A stretch of DNA of 13,221 bases from Actinomycetota bacterium (GTDB taxonomy: Bacteria; Actinomycetota; UBA4738). The translations under genes and the position numbers were made by a program. Below the pieces are notes generated by a model. It had not been told where the DNA came from and made no database searches. It saw nothing but the letters and a program-made list of their open reading frames with translations. Below are positions 1 through 7,172 of this stretch, one piece after another. The stretch spans positions 1 through 13,221 of the forward strand of contig VAYJ01000013.1 of NCBI GenBank assembly GCA_005888465.1, in the 5' to 3' direction. Within the stretch, counting starts at the first letter, position 1. Each line of letters begins with the position of its first letter.

Positions 1-372
1 GACATCGTGCGGCTTCGCGAGGACGGCGACTACGACTTCCTGGGCCGCCGGGACCATCAGATCAAGAGCCGGGGGTACCGCATCGAGCTCGGGGAGATCG
101 AGGCGGCGCTGAACGCCCACCCGGCCGTCCTGGTGGGGGTGGCCGTGGCGGTGCCGCACCCGGAATGGGGAAGTGCCGTGATCGCCTTCGTCGTACCGCG
201 CGACGGACAGTCGCTCTCGGAGAGGGAGCTCCGCCGGCACGTAGTGGCCCGACTGCCTCGCTACATGATCCCGGCTCGCATGGAGATCATCCGCGAGCTC
301 CCCCGGACCTCCACCGGGAAGATCGACCGCCGGCGACTCGCCCAGGAAGCGGCCTCGGGCTCGCTCGGCTGA
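1..372 (+). CDS. AMP-forming adenylation / acyl-CoA ligase, C-terminal fragment
   Basis: This is the last 123 residues of an ANL-superfamily enzyme (acyl-CoA synthetase or NRPS-type adenylation domain). The reading frame is open at the left edge, so the start and the AMP-binding core lie outside. The hinge and lid are clear: a GRRDHQIKSRG motif (the A8 core motif) followed by RIELGEIEAAL, then LPRYMIPARM, and near the end LPRTSTGKIDRR, whose lysine is the conserved A10 residue for adenylate formation. The YDFLGRRD wording looks more like an amino-acid or exosortase-associated ligase than a classical fatty-acyl enzyme. The chain stops soon after A10, so no carrier domain is fused; a separate carrier protein would be needed if it works by thiolation. 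It ends 10 bp from the convergent deacetylase. Family is certain; substrate is unknown. Confidence 0.9.
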   Translation, partial: DIVRLREDGDYDFLGRRDHQIKSRGYRIELGEIEAALNAHPAVLVGVAVAVPHPEWGSAVIAFVVPRDGQSLSERELRRHVVARLPRYMIPARMEIIRELPRTSTGKIDRRRLAQEAASGSLG

Positions 373-382
373 CCGGATGCGC

Positions 383-1153
383 CTAGGATACGTCCGCTCG
401 CATGAGCTCCGACAGCGTGACACTGCGAAGCCCACGCTCGTGTAGCCCCGCCAGGATTGCCGGAAGGGCCGCAAGCGTGTGCTCAGGCGCTCCGGGGTCC
501 CCATCGGAGTCATGGAGCAGCAGGATGGCCCCCGGGGCCGCCCCCGCGAGGATGCGCTCGGCAATCAGCTCGGGCGTTGCCTCCGCCTCCCAGTCCCGCG
601 CACCGGCCGTCCAAAGCGTGCGCCGCATGCCCAGCCGCGGTGTCTCGAGCCACGACGCCAGGTTGAAGCGACCGTACGGAGGGCGGTAGAAGCGCGGCGT
701 CTCGCCCGTCGCCTCGACGATCGTTCGGTGCGCCCGCCGGAGCTCCCGGAGCGTGCCGCGTGGCGGCACACGGGTCATGGTGCGGTGGCTGTCGCCGTGG
801 CTCGCGAGCTCGTGCCCGGCTTCGGCCATGGCGCGGGCGAGGTGCGGCCACCGGCGCACGTTCATCCCCAGGACGAAGAACGTGGCGCGCGCGTCCCCGA
901 GTGCTGAGAGGAACCGCTCGGTCGTCTCCGGATCCGGCCCGTCGTCGAAGGTGAGCGAGACGAGCGGAAGGCGGGTCGTGACCCGGGACAGCAGGAGCCG
1001 ACCGAGGCGATTGCGCACGAAGGATATGGAGGCGAACCGCACCCCCCAGTAGGCGCCGACGACGAGCGCCACCAGGACCCCAACCACGATGAGGGCGTCG
1101 ATCAACGAACGACCTTCCGACCGAGGGAACCCGAGGATGATAGTCGGGATCAT
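383..1153 (-). CDS. Membrane-anchored polysaccharide deacetylase (NodB domain, CE4)
   Basis: A 256-residue carbohydrate esterase family 4 protein, expected to remove N- or O-acetyl groups from a surface glycan outside the membrane. Residues about 16-39 form one hydrophobic helix, read as an uncleaved signal anchor. The NodB motifs follow in order: TFDDGPD (Asp70 as base, Asp71 as metal ligand), SHGDSH (His119 and His123 as metal ligands), RPPYG at 157-161, the WTAGARDW region at 181-188, and LLLHDS with the catalytic His214. All key residues are present, so it should be an active metal-dependent enzyme. The frame stays open far upstream, but that part is antisense to the flippase gene; the ATG at 1153 puts the membrane anchor at the N-terminus. 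No strong Shine-Dalgarno sequence precedes it. It is divergent from the flippase across 39 bp. Related deacetylases occur in exosortase A polysaccharide loci. Confidence 0.9.
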   Translation of the reverse strand: MIPTIILGFPRSEGRSLIDALIVVGVLVALVVGAYWGVRFASISFVRNRLGRLLLSRVTTRLPLVSLTFDDGPDPETTERFLSALGDARATFFVLGMNVRRWPHLARAMAEAGHELASHGDSHRTMTRVPPRGTLRELRRAHRTIVEATGETPRFYRPPYGRFNLASWLETPRLGMRRTLWTAGARDWEAEATPELIAERILAGAAPGAILLLHDSDGDPGAPEHTLAALPAILAGLHERGLRSVTLSELMRADVS

Positions 1154-1192
1154 CCCGAGCGACGACGACAGTCTGTTATCCTGCGGGGCCCC
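1154..1192. promoter_or_regulatory. Divergent intergenic region, possible near-leaderless promoter
   Basis: These 39 bp are all that separate the divergent starts of the deacetylase (minus) and flippase (plus). On the plus strand TATCCT at 1177-1182 fits a TANNNT -10 pattern and lies 10 bp before the GTG at 1193, so transcription could start only a few bases before the start codon. There is no recognisable -35 and no good Shine-Dalgarno sequence; a CGGGGCCCCG palindrome (1184-1193) runs into the start codon. The promoter for the deacetylase would have to overlap this site or lie inside the flippase gene. Weak call from sequence likeness only. Confidence 0.25.
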
Positions 1193-2779
1193 GTGAACGA
1201 ACCGTCGCCCGCTGAGAGGCGCGCCCGATCCGATCTCTCCAGGCTCGCCCGCGGCGGGACCCTCACGCTCATCGGGAGTGTTGCGAGCAGCGTGCTCGGC
1301 TTCGCGCTCACGTTGCTCATCACGCATGGCCTGCGTGCGACGGGCGCCGGGGTAGTGTTCGAGGCGATCGCCCTGTTCGCGATCGTGTCGAACATCGCCG
1401 AGCTCGGCGCCGATACCGGCCTCGTGCGGCTCGTCGCGAGCTTCCGGGCGACAGGGCGGGTCCGCGACATCCGTCCACTGCTCCGGATCGCCCTGTGGCC
1501 GGTTGCGGTGAGCGGGGCCGCGTTCGCGGCGGCCGGGGTGGTCTGGGCCCCACAGCTCGCTCGCGCGTTCATCCACGGCGCGAGTCGCGGGGATGCGGTG
1601 GGCGACATCCGAGTGTTCTCGCTCTTCCTGCCGGCGGCGGTGCTCACCACGGTCGCCCTCTCGGGCACGCGAGGGTTCGGCACCATGCGGCCCTACGTGG
1701 CCGTGCAGAGCTTCGTCGTCCCGGCCCTCCGGCCGATCCTCGTCTCGATCGTGCTCCTCGCGGGGATGGGAGCGGTCGCGGTCGGCGTGGCATGGGCGGT
1801 CCCGCTCGGCGTCGGGTGTACGCTCGCGCTCTCGACGCTGTTCCTCCTGTTGCGCCAAGCAGAGCAGCGAGACCGATCGCCCGCACACGCCCCCGGTCCG
1901 GTAGGAGCGCTCGCGGCGGAGTTCTGGCGGTTCTGCATCCCACGCGGGATCTCGGTCGTGTTCACCGTGGCGCTCGCATCGATCGATGTGCTCATGGTCG
2001 GAGCGCTGCGGACGACGCAGGAGGCTGGCGTGTACGCGACCGCCATGCGGTTCCTGGGCGTGGGGCAATTCAGCCTGCAGGCGGCGAGCCTGGCGATCGC
2101 GCCGCAGCTCTCCGCCCTCATCGTGCGCGGCGATCGTGCGCGGGCTCGCTCCATCTTCCAGACGGCGACGTCGTGGCTGGTGCTGCCCGCGTGGCCGACC
2201 TATCTGATCCTCGGGATCTACGCGCCCCTCCTGCTGCGCGTCTTTGGCCCGCAGTTCGCGCAAGGAAGCACGGCCCTCCTGATCATGGTCCCGGCGTTCA
2301 TGATCTTCGTCGGCACCGGCAACAACAAGGTCGCGCTGTTGATGGGCGGAAAAAGCAGCTGGGCGCTCGCGAGCATCGGGATCTCGGTCGCGCTCAACGT
2401 GGTGCTGAACTTGATCCTGATCCCCCACCTTGGGATCGAAGGGGCGGCGATCGCGTATGCCGTAAGCCTCACCCTCGACACCCTGGTCATCGCCGTTGCG
2501 GTTTGGGCGTTCCTGGGGCTGCATCCGTTCGGGCGGGCCTATCCCGTGCTCCTCGCGGCGTCCCTCCTCACCTTCGGGGCGATCGGGTTGTTCTGCCGCG
2601 TGACGCTCGGAGCCACGATCGGCTCGTTCGCCCTGTTCCTCGTGCTGTCATGTGGGGCCTTCCTCGCGATCGTGCGGCGCGCGCGGGGCCTGCTGGACCT
2701 CGGGGTGTTCGGGCAGACGATGCGCTCCCTCGGACGCCCGACGGCGGGGGACGGAGGGAGTTGGCAGATCCCCTTGTGA
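1193..2779 (+). CDS. Wzx-type polysaccharide flippase (MOP superfamily), copy 1
   Basis: A 528-residue integral membrane protein made almost entirely of hydrophobic helices (about 12-14 by eye), the usual size and form of Wzx/RfbX-type oligosaccharide flippases. These move undecaprenyl-diphosphate-linked repeat units across the cytoplasmic membrane. After a short charged N-terminus the first helix begins at RSDLSRLARGG; EAIALFAIVSN, AELGADTGLVR, GTRGFGTM and GTGNNKVALLMGGKS are the most distinctive blocks. All of these recur in the second flippase at 5525-7168, so the two are clear paralogues. The GTG at 1193 matches the paralogue's N-terminal alignment and leaves no room for an earlier start without running into the deacetylase. 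It heads a plus-strand unit with the two hydrolase-like genes. No glycosyltransferase or polymerase is on this strand, so it may serve a different repeat unit or act as a backup. Confidence 0.92.
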   Translation: MNEPSPAERRARSDLSRLARGGTLTLIGSVASSVLGFALTLLITHGLRATGAGVVFEAIALFAIVSNIAELGADTGLVRLVASFRATGRVRDIRPLLRIALWPVAVSGAAFAAAGVVWAPQLARAFIHGASRGDAVGDIRVFSLFLPAAVLTTVALSGTRGFGTMRPYVAVQSFVVPALRPILVSIVLLAGMGAVAVGVAWAVPLGVGCTLALSTLFLLLRQAEQRDRSPAHAPGPVGALAAEFWRFCIPRGISVVFTVALASIDVLMVGALRTTQEAGVYATAMRFLGVGQFSLQAASLAIAPQLSALIVRGDRARARSIFQTATSWLVLPAWPTYLILGIYAPLLLRVFGPQFAQGSTALLIMVPAFMIFVGTGNNKVALLMGGKSSWALASIGISVALNVVLNLILIPHLGIEGAAIAYAVSLTLDTLVIAVAVWAFLGLHPFGRAYPVLLAASLLTFGAIGLFCRVTLGATIGSFALFLVLSCGAFLAIVRRARGLLDLGVFGQTMRSLGRPTAGDGGSWQIPL

Positions 2780-2804
2780 CACCCCCCGGGCTCGCCGATA
2801 GCAT
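2776..2804 (+). promoter_or_regulatory. Candidate sigma70-type promoter for the hydrolase pair
   Basis: GTGACA at 2776-2781 matches five of six bases of a TTGACA -35 box, and TAGCAT at 2799-2804 matches four of six of a TATAAT -10 box and the TANNNT pattern. The spacer is 17 bp. The -35 overlaps the stop codon of the flippase gene. A start about 6-8 bp after the -10 would give a leader of roughly 25 bases carrying the ribosome binding site at 2820-2826. This would let the two hydrolase-like genes be expressed apart from the flippase. The call rests on sequence likeness alone. Confidence 0.45.
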
Positions 2805-2806
2805 GT

Positions 2807-2816
2807 GCGTGCACGC
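2807..2816. repeat. 10-bp perfect palindrome GCGTGCACGC
   Basis: A perfect 10-bp palindrome sits at the expected transcription start of the candidate promoter at 2776-2804 and just ahead of the ribosome binding site of the first hydrolase-like gene. It could be an operator half or a small leader hairpin, but palindromes this short arise by chance in GC-rich DNA. Confidence 0.25.
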
Positions 2817-2819
2817 TCT

Positions 2820-2826
2820 GGGGAGA
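2820..2826 (+). promoter_or_regulatory. Ribosome binding site deciding the start at 2835
   Basis: GGGGAGA lies 8 bases before the ATG at 2835. The frame is open further back to a GTG at 2805, but that codon has no such site and sits at the likely transcription start, so the ATG is preferred. Confidence 0.7.
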
Positions 2827-2834
2827 ATTCGCCA

Positions 2835-3794
2835 ATGCCCGTAGACGAAGACCTACTGCTCCGGCACCGTTCCTTCGAAGATGCATCCACTGGGATCACT
2901 GAGGCGTTCCTTCAGCCGACCATCGGCTCGCGCAGGACCGTCGCCGTGCTCAGCCGCCCGCTAGGCTCTTCGTTCCCGGTGGGGTGGGTCATCTTGCACT
3001 CCTTCGGACTGGAGCAGATGCACCTGTCCCGGCTGGACGTTGTGGTGGCCCGGGCGCTCGCGGCGGCCGGGTTCCCGGTGCTGCGGTTCCACGGCCAGGG
3101 CTATGGGGACAGCGAGGCGACGGACGAGCCCATCGGGCTCGCATCCCATCTCGCGGACGCCACGGATGCGATCCGGCTGTTGTCCCGTCAACCGGGGATT
3201 GAACGGGTCGGCGTGCTCGGTGCGCGATTCGGAGGAACGGTGGCGGCGCTCGTCGCCGAGCGTGAGGGCCTCGAGTTGATGGGCCTTTGGGAGCCGATGG
3301 AGCGCGGCTCGCAGTACCTTCGGGACCTCCTCCGTGCGCGCGTATTCGCAGAGATGGTGGGCCAGTCGGACGACCGCGGCGCCGCCGGCATGGAGCAGCT
3401 GCGTGCCGAGCTCGCGTCACAAGGGTGGTCAGGCATCAAGGGGATACGGCTGTCACGGGAGGCGAGCGAGGACATCGGTGCCGTGGACCTGACGAGGGAC
3501 CTGACGCGATTCTCCGGCCACGCGCTCCTCATCGGCGTGTCCCGGTCCGGGAGACCCAGCGCTGGTCTGCGCCGGTTGGAGGAGCGGCTCACGGTCCTGG
3601 GGGCGCGCTGTACGGTGCGTTCGCTCGATGATCATCTCGCGGCGCAGTTCGGCCAGTTCCACTTCCAGACGACCGACGGGGGCCGCGGGAAGATCGACAC
3701 CCAGTACGACCTCAACCAGCGGATCGCCGCGGCCACGGCAGCGTGGGCACTCGCCGTCCACAAGGGCGGGCCGCTTCCGGAGAGCGGCTCGTGA
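2835..3794 (+). CDS. Alpha/beta-hydrolase-fold protein with Arg at the nucleophile position (exosortase hydrolase 2-like)
   Basis: A 319-residue protein with the plan of an S33-type alpha/beta hydrolase: strand plus oxyanion region WVILHSFG (51-58), the FHGQGYGDS turn (85-93), and a nucleophile elbow VGVLGARFGG (125-134). In the usual GxSxG elbow the serine is catalytic; here the position is Arg131 (G-A-R-F-G). A classical serine-hydrolase mechanism is therefore not possible, and no clear acid or histidine replaces it near the C-terminus. From memory, the hydrolase 2 family of exosortase A loci (TIGR03101) also has Arg in this turn, which supports that relationship. It is followed by a second atypical hydrolase whose GTG start overlaps its stop by 4 bp, so the two are probably made together. 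The function could be binding, scaffolding or an unknown chemistry; the fold is much surer than the role. Confidence 0.75.
   Translation: MPVDEDLLLRHRSFEDASTGITEAFLQPTIGSRRTVAVLSRPLGSSFPVGWVILHSFGLEQMHLSRLDVVVARALAAAGFPVLRFHGQGYGDSEATDEPIGLASHLADATDAIRLLSRQPGIERVGVLGARFGGTVAALVAEREGLELMGLWEPMERGSQYLRDLLRARVFAEMVGQSDDRGAAGMEQLRAELASQGWSGIKGIRLSREASEDIGAVDLTRDLTRFSGHALLIGVSRSGRPSAGLRRLEERLTVLGARCTVRSLDDHLAAQFGQFHFQTTDGGRGKIDTQYDLNQRIAAATAAWALAVHKGGPLPESGS
3779..3784 (+). promoter_or_regulatory. Ribosome binding site for the GTG start at 3791
   Basis: GGAGAG lies 6 bases before the GTG at 3791, inside the end of the preceding gene. It favours this start over in-frame codons up to 48 bases earlier, which would deepen the overlap with the first hydrolase-like gene. 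Confidence 0.6.
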
Positions 3795-4633
3795 AGGAGT
3801 TCCCGGTCTTCGTCCCGGACGGGGCGGATCACTTCGGCGCGGTGATCACGGTGCCCGATTCCGAGCCGAAGGGACTCGTCCTGCTGCTCACCGGGACGGG
3901 GGCGGCGCGAAGCCACCGCTTCCAGCTCTGGACCCGAGTGGCGCGGGCGCTCTCCGAACAGGGGCTGGCGGTGGCCCGCTTGGACTACGAGGGCGTTGGC
4001 GACTCGACCGGGGGGATCCGGGAGATCGGCCTCACCCTGACCCAGCGGGAGGCGATGGCGGTGCTCGCGTTCGCGCGACGGGCCATCCCTGTGGACCAGG
4101 TGGCAGTGGTCGGAAACTGCTCGGGAGCCATCGCCGCGCTCGGTGTCGCGGCGCAGACTCCCGACTGCATCGGCTCCGTCTGCATCCTCACCCGATTGCT
4201 GATGCCATCGACGGTGAATCGCATCGTGATCAGCCGCCGCGGGAGCCGGCTTGCCTCGTTCGTTCGGTCGAACCCGCTGCTGCACCGGGTGAGCCAGCCG
4301 TTCCGGGGCCGCCGGGGCAAGCCCAGCGAGAACGTCACGATCTCGTTCCACCGGGCTCTCGGTCACAGCCGGCTGTTCTTCCTCTACGGTGAGGAGGACA
4401 CCGACGCCTACAACCCCAAGGTCAAGGACTCGCTGAACCGGCTCCTCGGGCACCACTCGGCCGAGGAACGGGCTCGCTTCGAGCTCCAGGTGTTGCCCGG
4501 CGGGTCGCTGTCTGGATTCGAGTCCCTTGAGACCCAGCGCCTCACGATCGACACGGTCGTCGGGTGGCTGACCTCTTGCTTCGGGATCACCCCGGACGGC
4601 ACGCGCGAGCCTTCCCGGGCCGCACAGACCTGA
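3791..4633 (+). CDS. Alpha/beta-hydrolase-fold protein with Cys at the nucleophile position (exosortase hydrolase 1-like)
   Basis: A 280-residue alpha/beta-hydrolase-fold protein. The strand and turn LVLLLTGTG (29-37), the RLDYEGVGDS turn (63-72) and the elbow VAVVGNCSGAIAAL (104-117) are in the usual order. The elbow reads G-N-C-S-G, placing Cys110 where GxSxG enzymes have serine, so this could be a thiol hydrolase or acyl-transferase-like enzyme. An acid candidate lies in the YGEEDTD stretch (about 199-205). The usual C-terminal histidine block reads PGGSLSGFES, without an obvious histidine. From memory, exosortase A hydrolase 1 proteins (TIGR03100) also have Cys in this elbow, so the Arg/Cys pair of neighbours fits that family pair. 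The GTG start overlaps the stop of the upstream gene (GTGA). It may act with the adenylation enzyme on an acyl or aminoacyl group, but no substrate can be read from the sequence. Confidence 0.78.
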   Translation: MKEFPVFVPDGADHFGAVITVPDSEPKGLVLLLTGTGAARSHRFQLWTRVARALSEQGLAVARLDYEGVGDSTGGIREIGLTLTQREAMAVLAFARRAIPVDQVAVVGNCSGAIAALGVAAQTPDCIGSVCILTRLLMPSTVNRIVISRRGSRLASFVRSNPLLHRVSQPFRGRRGKPSENVTISFHRALGHSRLFFLYGEEDTDAYNPKVKDSLNRLLGHHSAEERARFELQVLPGGSLSGFESLETQRLTIDTVVGWLTSCFGITPDGTREPSRAAQT

Positions 4634-4646
4634 CGCCTCAGGCGTC
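4632..4646. terminator. Possible bidirectional terminator between convergent genes
   Basis: GACGCC, a TCA loop and GGCGTC form a perfect 6-bp stem with a 3-base loop. It lies between two convergent genes whose stop codons are only 4 bp apart; the plus-strand stop overlaps the stem and the minus-strand stop forms the loop. The place is right for a shared terminator, but there is no T-run on either side and the stem is short, so this is a weak call. Confidence 0.35.
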
Positions 4647-5525
4647 CCATCCCAGGTTGTGTCCCAGCAGGTCGGCGAGCCGGGCGTTGTGCGGCCGGAA
4701 ATGCTCAACCAGCCACGCCCTCGTCGCCGGGTTCATGCTCCCCGAGCTGAACGCGTTGAAGGTCTCGTACTCGCGAAGCTCCCATGGCGGAGCTCCCAGG
4801 AACTCGAGGACTTGCCGATAGACCGCGGGCGGATCCACGAAGAGGTCCTCCGAGCGCAGGATCAAGAACTGCTCACGGGGGAACAGATCGAACCAGGTCA
4901 GCAGCTGATCCACGTACACGCCCCGCGAGAGGTAGGAGTGGTGGTGGCGCTCGTAGCTCACGTACAGCTCGTCCTGAAGCATCCGCTCGAGCTCCCCGGC
5001 CAGGCGCTCGGGCTCCCGCTCGATCGCCTCCTCGAACCCCAGCGGCTCGAACCCCCGCGCCGCCTGGTGCCAATAGTGCGAGTAGGCGCGGTCCACGGGA
5101 TTGCGGAGCAGGACTACGAGCTTCACGTCGGGGAGCGCCCGGGCGATCCTCCCCGGCGCGAAGGGATGGAACAAGTAGTCCGGGCTGGACTCGCCGACGA
5201 TCATCGACAGGTCCTTGGCACGGCGGAGCCGTTCCCGATGGCGGACGGAGGGGAAGCGCGAGCGGTACCAACCAAACCCTCGCTCGTAGTGAAGGTCGAA
5301 GAAGCGGAGCTCCTTGGTCAGGGCGTGTGCGATGGCCGGGTGCTTGACCAGGTATTTGTAGAGCGACGTGGTGCCCGCGCGTTGCGTGCCGATGATGATG
5401 TAGTCGGGAAGGAGCCGGGAAGCGCTCGTCAGGCGCGCATAGCCGGCCCAGGCTGATTTGGCGCCGTCCTTGACCGGACGCGGGAGCCCCTCCCAGGCCC
5501 GATCCACCAGCTGGGCGATGCCCAT
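4638..5525 (-). CDS. PAPS-dependent sulfotransferase, NDST-like (Sulfotransfer_1)
   Basis: A 295-residue cytoplasmic-type sulfotransferase expected to move sulfate from PAPS onto a carbohydrate. The 5'-phosphosulfate loop is IIIGTQRAGTTSLYKYL (43-59), with Arg49 where many relatives have Lys. A KELRFFD block (71-77) resembles the active-site KE-x-FF of heparan-sulfate-type sulfotransferases, and the 3'-phosphate loop is VVLLRNPVDRAYSHYW (137-152). The RSEDLF...VLEFLG ending is typical of the family. The form is close to N-deacetylase/N-sulfotransferase domains and unlike the two sulfotransferases at 9496-11459. It is the last gene visible in the minus-strand operon, its ATG overlapping the stop of the flippase by one base (TGATG), with AGGTGG about 10 bases upstream. 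Family is confident; whether it acts on the glycan, its lipid carrier or another acceptor is not known. Confidence 0.92.
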   Translation of the reverse strand: MGIAQLVDRAWEGLPRPVKDGAKSAWAGYARLTSASRLLPDYIIIGTQRAGTTSLYKYLVKHPAIAHALTKELRFFDLHYERGFGWYRSRFPSVRHRERLRRAKDLSMIVGESSPDYLFHPFAPGRIARALPDVKLVVLLRNPVDRAYSHYWHQAARGFEPLGFEEAIEREPERLAGELERMLQDELYVSYERHHHSYLSRGVYVDQLLTWFDLFPREQFLILRSEDLFVDPPAVYRQVLEFLGAPPWELREYETFNAFSSGSMNPATRAWLVEHFRPHNARLADLLGHNLGWDA

Positions 5526-7168
5526 CAGGCGATCGCCACCTGCTCACCGCGGTCGCGCCCCCGCATCCGGACCGCGTCGCGAAGCACCGACAGGTGCAGG
5601 CGCTCGCGGAAGCGCCACAGGATCGCGGCGTAGACGACCGACGCTCCGGCCGCGTAGAGGGCGAACGTCTTGATGCTCATGCCGAGCGCGAACCGCACCG
5701 CGAGACCTCCGCCGGCGAAGCAGGCGACGCTCGCGAGCGCAACGACCAGGTACCCCCTGCCGAACGGCTGCAGGTGAAGCGCGAACAGCACGACCAGCGT
5801 CGTCGCGACATTGTCGAGCACGATGCTCGCCGTGAACGACCACGCCGCGCCGTTCACCCCGAGGTGGGGGATCAGCAGGATGTTCAGCACCAAGTTGGTG
5901 ACGAGCACGGTCGCCGAGATCGCCAGGTTCCACCCACTCTTCCCGCCCATGAGGAGCACGATCTTGTTGTTGCCCGTGCCGATGTAGACGAGCATCCCGA
6001 ATGCAAGGATCAGGAGCGCGGTGTCGCCTGAGACGAACTCCCTTCCGAAGACGCGCAGCAGCAGCGGCGCGAAGACGGCGAGCGCCAGATAGAGCGGCCA
6101 CGAGATGGCCATCAGCCACCAGGTCGCCGTCTGGAACACCGACTCGGCCCGGTCGTGGCTGTTTCGCGCCATGAGATCGCTGATCTGGGGCCCGATGGCG
6201 AGGCCGACGGCCGCGATCGCGAACGTGCCCACCATGACGTACCGCGTCACCGCGGCGAAGATGCCGGCGTCGCGTGTGGTCCCGAGCGCGCCGACCATCA
6301 GGATCCCGACCCACACCATGGTGATCTGGAAGAAGCCGGCCAGCCCTCGGGGCGCGGAGAACCGCCAGAACTCCGACGCGAGCGCGCCGGCGGAACGGGG
6401 TGGTGCCAAGTCGCGGAATCCAGCGGACCGTTCCATCCGGCGCACCATGAACCCCAGGATCACGATCGACGCGAGGAATCCCGCGGCGAGCGGGGCCGCC
6501 CATGCGACCGCGACCGCGGCGGTCCCGAGGCCGGCGAGCAGGGCCAAACCAACCAAGACCGGGCGCAGGACCGGGACGGCGAGGTTGTAGACGGTCACAT
6601 AGGGCACCATCGTGCCGAACCCGCGCGTGCCGGCAAGCACGACCGTGATGGCGGTGCCGGCCGGAAGGAACGGCGCGAGGAGCCGGATGTCCTGTTCCCC
6701 GAGCTCACGGTTCGCCCCGTGGATGAACACGCGGGCGAGCTGCGGAGCGAAGACGAACACTGCGGCCGCGATCGCGGTGCTCGCGAGCAGGACCGGCCAG
6801 ATCGCGACGGAGAGGGTCCGCGGGACGTCCTGAGAACGATCCGTGGCCCTGTGTCGAGGGATCATGCGCACGAGCCCGGTGTCGGCCCCGAGCTCCGCGG
6901 TGTTGGAAAGGATCGTGAAGAGCGCGATCGCCTCGAACAGGATGCCGGCACCCCTCGCCCCCTGTCCCCGGGTGATCACGACGACGACGACGAAGCCGAG
7001 CAGGGAGTTCACGATCGTGCCGACCAGGCTGAGGGAGCCGCCCCGCGCCAAGGTCCGCAGATCCGAGCGCCGGCCGCTCCTGGCCCGGCCGTCGCCCCGT
7101 GGTGCCCTTGGCGGCGCCCCCGGGACGGGGCTGCTCCAGATCCTGGACAGGTCGGTCGAGGAGCCCAC
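5525..7168 (-). CDS. Wzx-type polysaccharide flippase (MOP superfamily), copy 2
   Basis: A 547-residue multi-helix membrane protein, paralogous over its whole length to the flippase at 1193-2779. Shared blocks include RSDL-x-x-LARGG, FEAIALF, AELGADTGLVR, APQLAR-x-FIHGA, GTRGFGTM and GTGNNK...LLMGGKS. The role is transfer of the lipid-linked repeat unit to the outer face of the membrane. It lies directly between the Wzy-type gene (4 bp gap) and the last sulfotransferase (1-base overlap), the usual place for the flippase of a Wzx/Wzy pathway, so this copy is the better candidate for the main glycan of the locus. The GTG at 7168 is the chosen start; it gives about 33 polar residues before RSDL, some 20 more than the paralogue, and has no strong Shine-Dalgarno sequence. 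It probably relies on coupling with the gene before it. Confidence 0.93.
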   Translation of the reverse strand: MGSSTDLSRIWSSPVPGAPPRAPRGDGRARSGRRSDLRTLARGGSLSLVGTIVNSLLGFVVVVVITRGQGARGAGILFEAIALFTILSNTAELGADTGLVRMIPRHRATDRSQDVPRTLSVAIWPVLLASTAIAAAVFVFAPQLARVFIHGANRELGEQDIRLLAPFLPAGTAITVVLAGTRGFGTMVPYVTVYNLAVPVLRPVLVGLALLAGLGTAAVAVAWAAPLAAGFLASIVILGFMVRRMERSAGFRDLAPPRSAGALASEFWRFSAPRGLAGFFQITMVWVGILMVGALGTTRDAGIFAAVTRYVMVGTFAIAAVGLAIGPQISDLMARNSHDRAESVFQTATWWLMAISWPLYLALAVFAPLLLRVFGREFVSGDTALLILAFGMLVYIGTGNNKIVLLMGGKSGWNLAISATVLVTNLVLNILLIPHLGVNGAAWSFTASIVLDNVATTLVVLFALHLQPFGRGYLVVALASVACFAGGGLAVRFALGMSIKTFALYAAGASVVYAAILWRFRERLHLSVLRDAVRMRGRDRGEQVAIA

Positions 7169-7172
7169 CGGT

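Noticed and set aside
1154..2524. Upstream extension of the deacetylase frame, open for another 450 or so codons on the minus strand
   Set aside because: It is antisense to the flippase gene, and its product is an unbroken run of charged Arg/Asp/Glu/His residues with no domain, which is what the reverse of hydrophobic GC-rich codons gives.
1495..2844. 449-codon plus-strand frame overlapping the first flippase
   Set aside because: An out-of-frame reading of the flippase gene, with an Arg/Gly/Ala-rich product and no family features.
5528..5537. GGCGATCGCC palindrome just before the start of the NDST-like sulfotransferase
   Set aside because: It lies within the coding end of the flippase gene, and such short GC-rich palindromes are expected by chance; there is no repeated pattern nearby.
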